A DNA stretch of 7,083 bases from Kiritimatiellia bacterium (GCA_017508315.1 JAFVZE010000329.1:1-7083), one strand, 5' to 3'; counted from the first letter of the stretch, positions 1 through 6,193 are shown. Translations and numbers: made by a program. The notes: a model not told the origin generated them from the sequence alone.

Positions 1-64
1 CTGGCGATAATCGAGCTGGGCTTGAAATAGGTTCCATTTTATCGTCATTTCTTCAGCGGGAAAA

Positions 65-73
65 TGGTATAAT
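65..73 (+). promoter_or_regulatory. Extended -10 promoter for the DUF3127-prmC-NYN-MBL unit
   Basis: The sequence TGGTATAAT is a perfect sigma70 -10 hexamer (68-73) preceded by the TGN extension. It would start a transcript near position 80, giving a leader of about 20 nt that contains the AAGGAG ribosome site at 87-92. No good -35 box lies 16-18 bp upstream, as is usual for extended -10 promoters. A nearly identical element drives the minus-strand unit at 6097-6105. Confidence 0.6.
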
Positions 74-100
74 ATCCGCAATTAGCAAGGAGAATAAAAA

Positions 101-487
101 ATGTCGCAGTTTTTTGATTATACCGGTGTCGTTGAAGAGGTTCATGAAACCCAGTCTTTCGGGACCAACGGATTTACCAAACGCGAGGTTATCGTCGGCA
201 ACGATATCGATTCGCAGAGCAAATATCCCAATCCCGTCAAGTTCACCTTCAAGAAGGACAACTGTTCGCTGCTTGACGGAATCAAGTCCGGTCAGCGGGT
301 GAAAATCCGCTTTGTTGTCGACGGACGGCGCTGGGAAGGGCCGAAGGGCGTTCAGTTTTTCGTCGATCTCACCGCGCTCAAGATCGAGGTCATGAACGCC
401 GACGGTTCCAGCACCGAGCCGGTTCCCGCTCCGGCGGAGCCCGACGGCATGGTTGACGTCGGAGATGTCGACGATATGCCTTTCTGA
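101..487 (+). CDS. DUF3127 OB-fold protein with SSB-like C-terminal tip
   Basis: This 128-residue protein matches the DUF3127 pattern: an early G-x-V strand, F-TKREVIV (about 25-32), YPNPVKF (42-48), the G-x-x-V strand (64-68) and GRRW (76-79) before a closing aromatic strand (86-95). The family is predicted to adopt a small OB fold and to bind nucleic acid; its role is not established. Residues 96-121 form a Pro/Ala/Glu/Asp-rich flexible tail, and the last residues, DVDDMPF, closely resemble the acidic tip of bacterial SSB (DDDIPF in E. coli), which docks partner proteins. The start is secure: AAGGAG at 87-92 lies 8 nt before the ATG. It is the first gene of a run with prmC 11 bp downstream. 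The DUF3127 call is firm; single-stranded DNA binding is an inference from fold and tail. RNA binding is an alternative. Confidence 0.9.
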   Translation: MSQFFDYTGVVEEVHETQSFGTNGFTKREVIVGNDIDSQSKYPNPVKFTFKKDNCSLLDGIKSGQRVKIRFVVDGRRWEGPKGVQFFVDLTALKIEVMNADGSSTEPVPAPAEPDGMVDVGDVDDMPF

Positions 488-493
488 CGGGCC

Positions 494-498
494 GGAGG
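494..498 (+). promoter_or_regulatory. Shine-Dalgarno directly abutting the prmC start
   Basis: GGAGG ends at the base immediately before the prmC ATG at 499. A normal spacer is 5-9 nt, so this site cannot be used in the standard way for that ATG. Either ribosomes finishing the upstream gene (stop at 485-487) reinitiate here, or the true start differs. I see no better in-frame start: the upstream CTG at 484 overlaps the previous stop, and no in-frame ATG, GTG or TTG lies close downstream. Confidence 0.4.
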
Positions 499-1356
499 AT
501 GACTTGGGCCGAGACGATCGCCAAGGCGGAGAGCTATCTCTCCGCCAAAGGCGTTCCCGAAGCGAGGATAGCCGCGGAACTTTTGGCGGCGAGGTTGCTG
601 CGCGTCGGCAGGGGTATGCTCGCCGGCGAGGCCGGACACGAGGCTGATGAACGGCTTTTGGAGGCGATGCGCCGCGGGATGAAGCGTCTGTCGTCCGGCG
701 AGCCGGTGCAGTACGTTCTCGGCGAGTGGGATTTCCGCACATTGACGCTCAAGTGCGACCGCCGTGCGCTGATACCGCGGCCGGAGACCGAGGAACTTGT
801 AAGCAGAGTGCTTGCCTTCCTCGCCGCGAGAGACGCGACGCGACGCTTCACGGTTGACGTCGGCACCGGTACCGGGGCCATCATTTTAAGTCTCGCCAAA
901 GAACTTAAGGGCGACGGGGTTTTTCTCGGAACCGATTTGAGCGAACAGGCGATCTCGCTCGCCAGAGAAAACGCGCTCCGCTGCGGTCTCGACGGCAAGG
1001 TGCGTTTTGCCGTCGCCGACGGGCTTGACGATTTCGACGAGCCGGGGATCGTGGACGTGATAGTCTCCAATCCCCCTTACATCGAAAGCGCGGTCTGCGA
1101 AACGCTTGATCCGAGGATCAGGGACTGGGAGCCGCGCATGGCGCTCGACGGCGGAGTTTCCGGACTTGAGTTCTACGAGCGCTATCTGTCTGACGCGTTC
1201 AACCTTCTGCGCGGCGGCGGCGCGGTGTTTTTCGAAATAGGGGAGAATCAGGGTGAGGCGGTTTCGCGGTTGATGTTCGAATACGGATTTGAGGATATCC
1301 GAGTGGAAAAGGATTACGCCGGTCACGACCGGTACGCAAGCGCGAGGTTGCCGTGA
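499..1356 (+). CDS. prmC: Peptide chain release factor N5-glutamine methyltransferase
   Basis: PrmC uses S-adenosylmethionine to methylate the glutamine of the GGQ loop in release factors RF1 and RF2, which improves translation termination in the cytoplasm. The 285-residue length is normal for the family. Visible signatures are an N-terminal helical domain (about 1-75), the PrmC hallmarks GEPVQYVLGEWDF (67-79) and IPRPETE (92-98), the SAM-binding VDVGTGTGA (119-127), the acidic residue after strand 2 (GTD, 144-146), and the catalytic NPPY (191-194) that contacts the target glutamine. A C-terminal GHDRY motif (275-279) is also typical. In many bacteria prmC follows prfA; here it sits between a DUF3127 gene and an NYN nuclease gene. 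Its stop codon overlaps the next start by 4 bp (GTGA), which implies translational coupling. The ATG is the only reasonable start, though its Shine-Dalgarno is too close. Confidence 0.96.
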   Translation: MTWAETIAKAESYLSAKGVPEARIAAELLAARLLRVGRGMLAGEAGHEADERLLEAMRRGMKRLSSGEPVQYVLGEWDFRTLTLKCDRRALIPRPETEELVSRVLAFLAARDATRRFTVDVGTGTGAIILSLAKELKGDGVFLGTDLSEQAISLARENALRCGLDGKVRFAVADGLDDFDEPGIVDVIVSNPPYIESAVCETLDPRIRDWEPRMALDGGVSGLEFYERYLSDAFNLLRGGGAVFFEIGENQGEAVSRLMFEYGFEDIRVEKDYAGHDRYASARLP

Positions 1357-1880
1357 GTTCGCAGGATGTGATGATCCGTTCCCGTCTGGCGCATCTGCGC
1401 GATCTCAGGGCCGAGATCGCGAGGTTGAAGGAGGAGAATTCGCGTTTGCGCGACGAAGTGTCGTCGGTGAAGGCGCATTTGTCGCTTACGGCGGTGGCGA
1501 TCGAGGATGTGCGTTCGCTTCCCGCGGGCGGGAAGATGGTTCTTGTCGACGGCTGGAACGCCATTCTCGGCGCAGGGAAGACGGCGCGTTCGCGCAATGA
1601 GCTTGCCGGAAGGTGGAAAGCCTATCTTGCGGAACGCCCGGCGGATTTCGTATGGATTGTTTTCGACGGTCCGAAAGAGAATGCCGTCAACGAAGGGCGG
1701 CTGCGGATTTCCTACACCGGCGGGATCGGACCGCACCGCGCCGACAGATTCATCTGCGATTATCTGCGGGCGCTGAAGTATCTCGGATACGCCGGCGGCG
1801 TGGAGGTCGTCAGCGACGACCGGGATCTTCTCGGAGAGGTCGCCAGAATCGTCGGCCGGGCGGCCGTCGGTCAAAAATGA
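1353..1880 (+). CDS. YacP-like NYN-domain ribonuclease with N-terminal coiled coil
   Basis: The C-terminal two thirds (about 61-175) form a NYN/PIN-like domain similar to the YacP (DUF901) family. The first strand is MVLVDGWNAI (62-71), with D66 and N69. It is followed by WIVFDG (101-106), a HRADRFI helix start (128-134) and VVSDDRDL (152-159). The spaced acidic residues D66, D105, D131 and D155/D156 are those expected to hold the metal in this nuclease fold. Bacillus YacP (Rae1) cleaves mRNA on the ribosome, so an RNase role is plausible but not shown. Residues 10-45 are a charged helix with hydrophobic residues at heptad-like spacing (L12, L15, L18, I22, L25, L32, V36), a likely coiled coil for self-association. 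The GTG start overlaps the prmC stop by 4 bp and has GAGG at 1344-1347 with a 5-nt spacer, which supports this start. Confidence 0.82.
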   Translation: MSSQDVMIRSRLAHLRDLRAEIARLKEENSRLRDEVSSVKAHLSLTAVAIEDVRSLPAGGKMVLVDGWNAILGAGKTARSRNELAGRWKAYLAERPADFVWIVFDGPKENAVNEGRLRISYTGGIGPHRADRFICDYLRALKYLGYAGGVEVVSDDRDLLGEVARIVGRAAVGQK

Positions 1881-1882
1881 TT

Positions 1883-1886
1883 GAGG
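1883..1886 (+). promoter_or_regulatory. Ribosome binding site deciding the start of the MBL lipoprotein
   Basis: GAGG sits 9 nt before the ATG at 1896. The in-frame TTG at 1881 overlaps this site and the ATG at 1887 abuts it, so neither is well placed. Starting at 1896 also puts the twin-arginine motif at residues 3-4, as expected for a short Tat signal. Confidence 0.65.
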
Positions 1887-1895
1887 ATGAAAAGC

Positions 1896-3140
1896 ATGAC
1901 AAGAAGAGAATTCGTTACGCGCGGTCTCATGGCCGCGGGCGGAGGCGCGCTCGCCGGCTGCGCCGCTGACGACTGGATCGGCACCGGCGCGGATTGCCGG
2001 TATCCCGGCTGGAAGAAAGGCGAGTTCGACATCCATTTCATCCAGACCGGTGTCGGCGAGCAGACGTTTTTCATCTTTCCCGACGGAACGACCATGCTTC
2101 TCGACTGCGGCGACATGTACCGCCCGCAGTATCTCAAGCATGTGCCGCGCCAGCCGTCGGATGCCCGTCTGGGGGGCGAATGGGTGAGCCGTTACGTGCA
2201 GAAGCTTGTCCCGGAGCGTTCGATCGATTATTTCGTGCTCTCCCACTGGCATGCCGATCATTGCGGACAGCCGACTCTCCGCAGCGAAAAAACGGCGGAC
2301 GGTCGGACGGTCTGCGGCATAACGCGTTTCGCCGAGGATTTCGCCGTCCGGCATTATTTCGACCATCAGTATCCGCGCAGCGGCGTATATCGGCGGAATC
2401 CCGACGATGCGGCGCTTGAGATGATGCGCAAGTGGATTCCGTATATGCGGCGCAAGTGCGGCATGGTTCCGCATGAATTCAAGGTAGGGGCGTTGAACCA
2501 GATCGCGATGCTGCGCGATCCGGGTCGCTGCCCGGATTTTTCAGTCCGCAATCTTTTTGCCAATGCAGTTTACTGGAACGGGGAATCCGGCCTCGCGGAT
2601 TTCGCGCCGCGGTATTTTGCGGCTCATCCGGACGCCGACGGAGGAATACCGGAAAATACGCTGTCGATGGGACTCCGTTTCCGGTACGGGCCTTTCCGGG
2701 CGTATTTCGGCGGAGACATCGATCTGCCGGAATACGAGGCATTGCTCGGTCCGGTCGTCGGACCCGTTGACGTCTGCAAGACCAACCACCACGCCTGCCC
2801 GTCGTCGATGGGAGCGGCTTTCTGCCGCTCGGTCCGCGCTCAGGCCTACATGACGAGCGTGTGGAGTCCGAATCAGATCGACGCGAGGAATCTCGCGAAC
2901 ATGTCGTCGCGCGAACTGTATCCCGGCGACCGGGTGATTCTGCCGGGGTATCTGCCGGAGATCAAGCGCCGCGAATACGCCGGGCGCGGCTTCATGCGCG
3001 ATTTCCTGCCGGTTCAGGGACACAGCGTGTTCAAGGTGGCGCCGGGCGGCGGAACGTTCAGGCTGTTTATTCTCGATGCCGGAGACGAGTCGATGCGCGT
3101 TCTGTACCGCCGGGAGTTCGTCTCGGGCGCGAACGCCTGA
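1896..3140 (+). CDS. Tat-exported lipoprotein, ComEC-like metallo-beta-lactamase-fold hydrolase
   Basis: This 414-residue protein begins with a twin-arginine signal (RREFV, 3-7), a short Gly/Ala-rich hydrophobic stretch, and a lipobox LAGC with the acceptor at C22. It is therefore probably folded and loaded with metal before export, then lipid-anchored. The mature part is a metallo-beta-lactamase fold of the ComEC/Rec2 C-terminal type: an HFIQTGVGEQTF strand (47-58) in place of the usual VGQGD, LLDCGD (68-73), the metal motif HWHADH (117-122; H117, H119, D121, H122), ENTLSMGLRF (253-262), YFGGDID with metal-bridging D274 (270-276), and KTNHHACPSS (295-304), which matches the late K-x-x-HHG-S motif. 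About 130 residues between the HxHxDH motif and ENT form a longer insert than is usual and carry many aromatics and His. The substrate is unknown; nucleic acid or phosphodiester hydrolysis is possible by family analogy. It lies 15 bp after the NYN gene, probably in the same transcript. Confidence 0.85.
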   Translation: MTRREFVTRGLMAAGGGALAGCAADDWIGTGADCRYPGWKKGEFDIHFIQTGVGEQTFFIFPDGTTMLLDCGDMYRPQYLKHVPRQPSDARLGGEWVSRYVQKLVPERSIDYFVLSHWHADHCGQPTLRSEKTADGRTVCGITRFAEDFAVRHYFDHQYPRSGVYRRNPDDAALEMMRKWIPYMRRKCGMVPHEFKVGALNQIAMLRDPGRCPDFSVRNLFANAVYWNGESGLADFAPRYFAAHPDADGGIPENTLSMGLRFRYGPFRAYFGGDIDLPEYEALLGPVVGPVDVCKTNHHACPSSMGAAFCRSVRAQAYMTSVWSPNQIDARNLANMSSRELYPGDRVILPGYLPEIKRREYAGRGFMRDFLPVQGHSVFKVAPGGGTFRLFILDAGDESMRVLYRREFVSGANA

Positions 3141-3160
3141 GTTTCCGGGGCGCCGGATAC
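3141..3160. terminator. Inverted repeat filling the gap between convergent genes
   Basis: TCCGG (3144-3148) and CCGGA (3153-3157) form a 5-bp GC-rich stem with a GGCG loop. GT/AC at the outer ends (3141-3142 with 3159-3160) adds two pairs across one T-T mismatch. The element takes up 20 of the 21 bp between the two stop codons and could act on both strands. No U-tract follows on either side, so it is not a classic intrinsic terminator. Confidence 0.35.
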
Positions 3161-3161
3161 G

Positions 3162-4352
3162 TCAGATCGTCTTCACGAATTGTCCGCGCAGAATACCGTC
3201 TTTCGCTTCGGTCGCTCTGAACGCGGCGATTTCGCGGCGCTTCGGAAGAACGCCGCCGGGTCGCCTGACCTCGAACCAGAGATGTTCTGAAGTCCAGCCC
3301 GCACATTTCTTTTCATTTTCGACCAGCACGTTTACGTTTCTGCCTATGAACCGGCGCGCGAAATTCACGCGTTCGTTCTCGGCGATCCGGGCAAGATGTT
3401 TCGCGCGGGAGGAACGCAGAACTCCGGGAACCGGCGAGGGGAATGCCGCCGCGGGCGTGCCGGGGCGTTCGGAGTAGGGGAAGGCGTGGACGCTGGAGAA
3501 GCGGCAGCGTCTGAGAAGATTGACGCTGTCGGTGAAATCCTTCTGGCTTTCGCCGGGGAATCCCGCCATCATGTCGCAGCCGAGGGCGATGTCGGGCATT
3601 GCGGAAACGGCGAGCGAGACTATGTCGTCCACGTCTGCCGGGGTGTACGGCCGCCGCATCGCTTCGAGGATGCGGCCGGAACCGGACTGCACCGGCAGAT
3701 GGAGGGACCGGCAGATGTTCGGGTTTTCCGCGAACGCCTGCACGCATTCCCGGGCGCAGTCCCCCGGTTCTATCGATCCCAGCCGGATGCGTGCGCGCCG
3801 GTCGAGCGCGGCGAGCGCGGAAAGCAGTTCCGGCAGGCGTTTCCCTTTGGAGGCGTACAGCGAAAGATTGCAGCCGGTCACCACGATCTCTCGGTAGCCG
3901 GCTTCGATGAAGCGCTTGGATCTGTCGAGCAGCCCGTCGAAATCCAGCGATGAGGATCTGCCCCGGAATTTCGGCACGATGCAGAAGGTGCAGTTGCCGC
4001 TGCAGCCGTCCTGGACCTTGAGATAGGCTCTGGCGGTGCCGGAGGGCAGAGAATCCTTTCCGTCGCGCTTTCCGGCGGCCGGGAAGCGCGGTCTGAAATC
4101 GTCGCCGACGCTTCCCGGCAGACAGCCGCGGATTATCACCGCCGCGTCGGGATATTTGCGCTTCAGTCCGGCGATCGTCTTTTCGCATTCGCGCTGGGCG
4201 CGGGCCGTCACCGAACATCCGCGCACCACGAAGAGATCGGCTTTGCTCTCGTCCCTTGTCGATTCCCAGCCCTCGGAAACGAATCTCGCCTCGTCGTCGA
4301 GCGCCTCCGCGCGGCTCAGGCGGCAGCCGTAGGTTATGAATCTCGCTTTCAC
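3162..4352 (-). CDS. mtaB: MtaB-like tRNA methylthiotransferase (radical SAM)
   Basis: This protein belongs to the methylthiotransferase family that inserts a thiomethyl group at C2 of modified adenosine 37 in tRNA; the MtaB branch acts on t6A37. Three parts are visible. The UPF0004 domain has cysteines C10 (TYGC), C46 (RGCSVTARA) and C77 (RGCLPG) for the auxiliary 4Fe-4S cluster. The radical SAM domain has C117, C121 and C124 in CSGNCTFC, then HLPVQSGSGRILEAMRRPYT (218-237) and AGFPGES (263-269). A TRAM-like RNA-binding tail follows (about 331-392). VHAFPYSERPGTPA (288-301) fits MtaB better than MiaB. At 396 residues it is shorter than the usual 430-450, mainly from a short linker between the first two domains. 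The start is GTG with no clear Shine-Dalgarno, but it is the only usable start before C10. It follows the nitrilase-GDPD gene by 15 bp. Confidence 0.85.
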   Translation of the reverse strand: MKARFITYGCRLSRAEALDDEARFVSEGWESTRDESKADLFVVRGCSVTARAQRECEKTIAGLKRKYPDAAVIIRGCLPGSVGDDFRPRFPAAGKRDGKDSLPSGTARAYLKVQDGCSGNCTFCIVPKFRGRSSSLDFDGLLDRSKRFIEAGYREIVVTGCNLSLYASKGKRLPELLSALAALDRRARIRLGSIEPGDCARECVQAFAENPNICRSLHLPVQSGSGRILEAMRRPYTPADVDDIVSLAVSAMPDIALGCDMMAGFPGESQKDFTDSVNLLRRCRFSSVHAFPYSERPGTPAAAFPSPVPGVLRSSRAKHLARIAENERVNFARRFIGRNVNVLVENEKKCAGWTSEHLWFEVRRPGGVLPKRREIAAFRATEAKDGILRGQFVKTI

Positions 4353-4367
4353 GTGAGACGGGCAGTT

Positions 4368-6056
4368 TCAGTGCACCCCGGTCGCAGAAGAGATGATCTG
4401 GTAATCGTCGGTGAGAACGGTGTCGATGCCCATTTTGAAGTAGCGTTTCGCCTCTTCCGGATCGTTGGCGTAGAACACGTTGCACCTGAGTCCGGCAGCA
4501 TGCGCCTTATCGATCGTCTCCTGGGTGAAATGCGGCTTGAAAAGCTGGACCATCGCGCAGCCGTGCTCGACGGCGCGTTCGACGATCTTGTCGGGGGCGC
4601 GGCCGTCGTGACCCATGCAGCGCGGGATTTCTGGTGCGAGCCTGGCGAGTTGAGTCTGGAGGACGGTGTTTTCGGTCATGAAATAGACGTGGTTTTTCGC
4701 GTCGTAGGCTTCGATGAGAGCGATGACTTTCTTAAGATCCTCATCCTTCCACGGCTGATCGGTAAGCGACTTGACGTGGATGTTCATGATGGTGTGGCAG
4801 GAGAACTTCCTGAGGATGTCCTCGAAGCGCGCGATTCGCAGCCCCGCGAAGTTCTTGCCTTTTTTGATGCCGAAGTCGAAGGCGAGAAGTTCCTGATAGG
4901 TGAGGTCGTAAACCTTGCCTTTGCCGGTGGATACGCGATCGAGCGTCGCGTCGTGGAGCGAGACGATTTCGCCGTCCCTGGTCGCCCAGATGTCGAGTTC
5001 GATCTCGCTCGCGCCGAGCGCGACGGCGGCGCCGAAGGCGGGGAGCGTATTTTCCGGGGCGACGGCGCTGAAGCCGCGGTGGGCGCACAGGCGTTTGCCC
5101 TTGTGATCGGAAAAGCCGGGAATGATGGCGCTGCCGGCGGGGCGGTATTTCCACGGCCGCCGTCCGATTTCGATGTAGGCTGGGTGGGTGTTGGGCGGAT
5201 TGCCGTAGCCGGCGGGCTTGAGATATTTCGCGTGCGGGTCGATGTCGACTATCATGGCGCCGACGCGGCTGCGCATGTTGGCTATCACCTGCCCCATGGG
5301 CGAGACGATCATCGAACTGCCGCCGAGCGGAGAGTCGAGCCCCATGCTGACCGACGCCCGCACGAGGTACGCGCAGGTGTTGTAGGACAGGAAGCGTCCG
5401 ATCGTTTCGAGCGCGTCGTGGCGGTCGCTGCGCTGATGCGAGCAGCCGATGATGATGTCGGGCTTCATTCTGGCGATGTTGGCGTAATTCTCGTAGAAAT
5501 AGAAGTCGTAGCACGTAAGGTAGGCGTAGCGGATGCCGTCGATCACGGTGATTTTCGGCGTGGTCCACTCCCACATGTAGGACGCGTCGAGTTTCAGTTT
5601 GGCGTGCTCGCTGCGGACCAGATGCTCCTTGTCGTATTTATCGACGAGTTTGCCGGTTTTGTCGTAGGCGAAGGTCGTGTTGCGCATACCGCTCGGGGTG
5701 CAGTCGATGGCGTTGACGAAAACCGTGGCCTTGCAGCGCTTGGCGGTGTCCGAGCAGGCTTTGAGCAGATCGGCGTTGTATTTTTTCACCGCCGCCGCCA
5801 GTTCGGCGGGGGAGGCGATGCGCCCCTGACGGTCGCTCGCTTCAGGCAGAACTATGAGGTCGATGCTTTCGTCGCAGCGGTTGAGAGCGTCGATTTCCCA
5901 CCGGACGACAGATTCGATGTCTTCGAATTTAAACGCGTACGCCGGTTGGATTACGCAGGTTCTGAGGTTGCGGGCGGGTTTTGCCGCGGGAGCGGAGGTC
6001 GCAAAGAGCGAAGCGGCTGAATAAAGCGCGGTCAACAGCAGGCAGATTCTGTTCAT
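4368..6056 (-). CDS. Exported fusion: nitrilase-family hydrolase plus glycerophosphodiester phosphodiesterase
   Basis: This 562-residue protein starts with a Sec-type signal peptide (basic MNR, hydrophobic 4-19, likely cleavage near 22-25). Residues about 31-300 are a carbon-nitrogen hydrolase (nitrilase) domain with a full Glu-Lys-Cys triad: E72 in LPEAS, K143 in KYDKEHL and C182 in LTCYDFYF. Such domains hydrolyse amides or nitriles. Residues about 322-556 are a GDPD TIM barrel: AHRGFSAVAPENTLPAF (325-341, catalytic H326), EIELDIWATRDG (351-362, metal ligands E353 and D355), SLHDATLDR (366-374, H368), and the terminal GIDTVLTDD (543-551). GDPDs cleave glycerophosphodiesters to an alcohol and glycerol-3-phosphate. 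The third metal-binding Glu, expected in the I-E-x-K strand, is His here (H427, NIHVK 425-429), and the usual WT near the end is FYAND (528-532). Both halves would act outside the cytoplasm. A weak GGA-type ribosome site precedes the ATG. Domain calls are firm; substrates are unknown. Confidence 0.9.
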   Translation of the reverse strand: MNRICLLLTALYSAASLFATSAPAAKPARNLRTCVIQPAYAFKFEDIESVVRWEIDALNRCDESIDLIVLPEASDRQGRIASPAELAAAVKKYNADLLKACSDTAKRCKATVFVNAIDCTPSGMRNTTFAYDKTGKLVDKYDKEHLVRSEHAKLKLDASYMWEWTTPKITVIDGIRYAYLTCYDFYFYENYANIARMKPDIIIGCSHQRSDRHDALETIGRFLSYNTCAYLVRASVSMGLDSPLGGSSMIVSPMGQVIANMRSRVGAMIVDIDPHAKYLKPAGYGNPPNTHPAYIEIGRRPWKYRPAGSAIIPGFSDHKGKRLCAHRGFSAVAPENTLPAFGAAVALGASEIELDIWATRDGEIVSLHDATLDRVSTGKGKVYDLTYQELLAFDFGIKKGKNFAGLRIARFEDILRKFSCHTIMNIHVKSLTDQPWKDEDLKKVIALIEAYDAKNHVYFMTENTVLQTQLARLAPEIPRCMGHDGRAPDKIVERAVEHGCAMVQLFKPHFTQETIDKAHAAGLRCNVFYANDPEEAKRYFKMGIDTVLTDDYQIISSATGVH

Positions 6057-6096
6057 GGTTTTGTCGTTTTTCCGTTTGTGATGTGTTGGAGACCGA

Positions 6097-6105
6097 ATTA
6101 TACCA
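6097..6105 (-). promoter_or_regulatory. Extended -10 promoter for the nitrilase-GDPD/mtaB unit
   Basis: On the minus strand this reads TGGTATAAT: a perfect -10 hexamer (6097-6102) with a TGN extension. A start near 6090 leaves a leader of about 34 nt before the ATG at 6056. The best -35 candidates at 16-17 bp spacing match the consensus poorly. The core is identical to the one at 65-73. Confidence 0.6.
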
Positions 6106-6184
6106 TATCCGCCGTGAAATGCTACCGTACAATGGCCGAAATCTGGACGGACTCGCGGATGCGACGCACGAGATGAGCGGAATT

Positions 6185-6193
6185 TGGTAAACT
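6185..6193 (+). promoter_or_regulatory. Possible extended -10 promoter for the permease gene
   Basis: TGGTAAACT has the same TGG extension as the two stronger promoters here, and its hexamer TAAACT matches TATAAT at four of six positions. A start near 6200 would give a leader of about 29 nt. AGCGG stands 4-5 bp before the TGG here, as it does upstream of the promoter at 65-73. No -35 box is evident. Confidence 0.35.

Noticed and set aside
22..27. TTGAAA as a -35 box for the first promoter
   Set aside because: It lies 40 bp upstream of the TATAAT hexamer, far beyond the 16-18 bp needed.
1..30. Possible last nine codons of an upstream plus-strand gene (frame 1 ends in TAG at 28-30)
   Set aside because: Nine codons are too few to support a gene; the window starts too late to judge it.
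1881..1895. TTG at 1881 or ATG at 1887 as the start of the MBL lipoprotein
   Set aside because: TTG overlaps and ATG 1887 abuts the only ribosome-site-like sequence (GAGG 1883-1886), whereas ATG 1896 has a 9-nt spacer and gives a compact Tat signal.
1323..2474. Minus-strand open frame of 383 codons
   Set aside because: It lies opposite the NYN and MBL genes, which carry family motifs, good ribosome sites and tight gene spacing. Its own translation resembles no family I recognise.
3313..4485. Minus-strand open frame of 390 codons in another frame than mtaB
   Set aside because: It has the Arg-rich composition typical of a frame-shifted GC-rich gene, and it overlaps the start of mtaB and the end of the fusion gene, both of which have clear motifs.
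4353..6020. Long plus-strand open frame (555 codons) opposite the nitrilase-GDPD gene
   Set aside because: It is the antisense shadow of the minus-strand gene, whose protein has a signal peptide and two complete catalytic motif sets. The plus-strand translation shows no recognisable domain and is rich in Asp/Val/Gly, as expected from GC-rich antisense frames.
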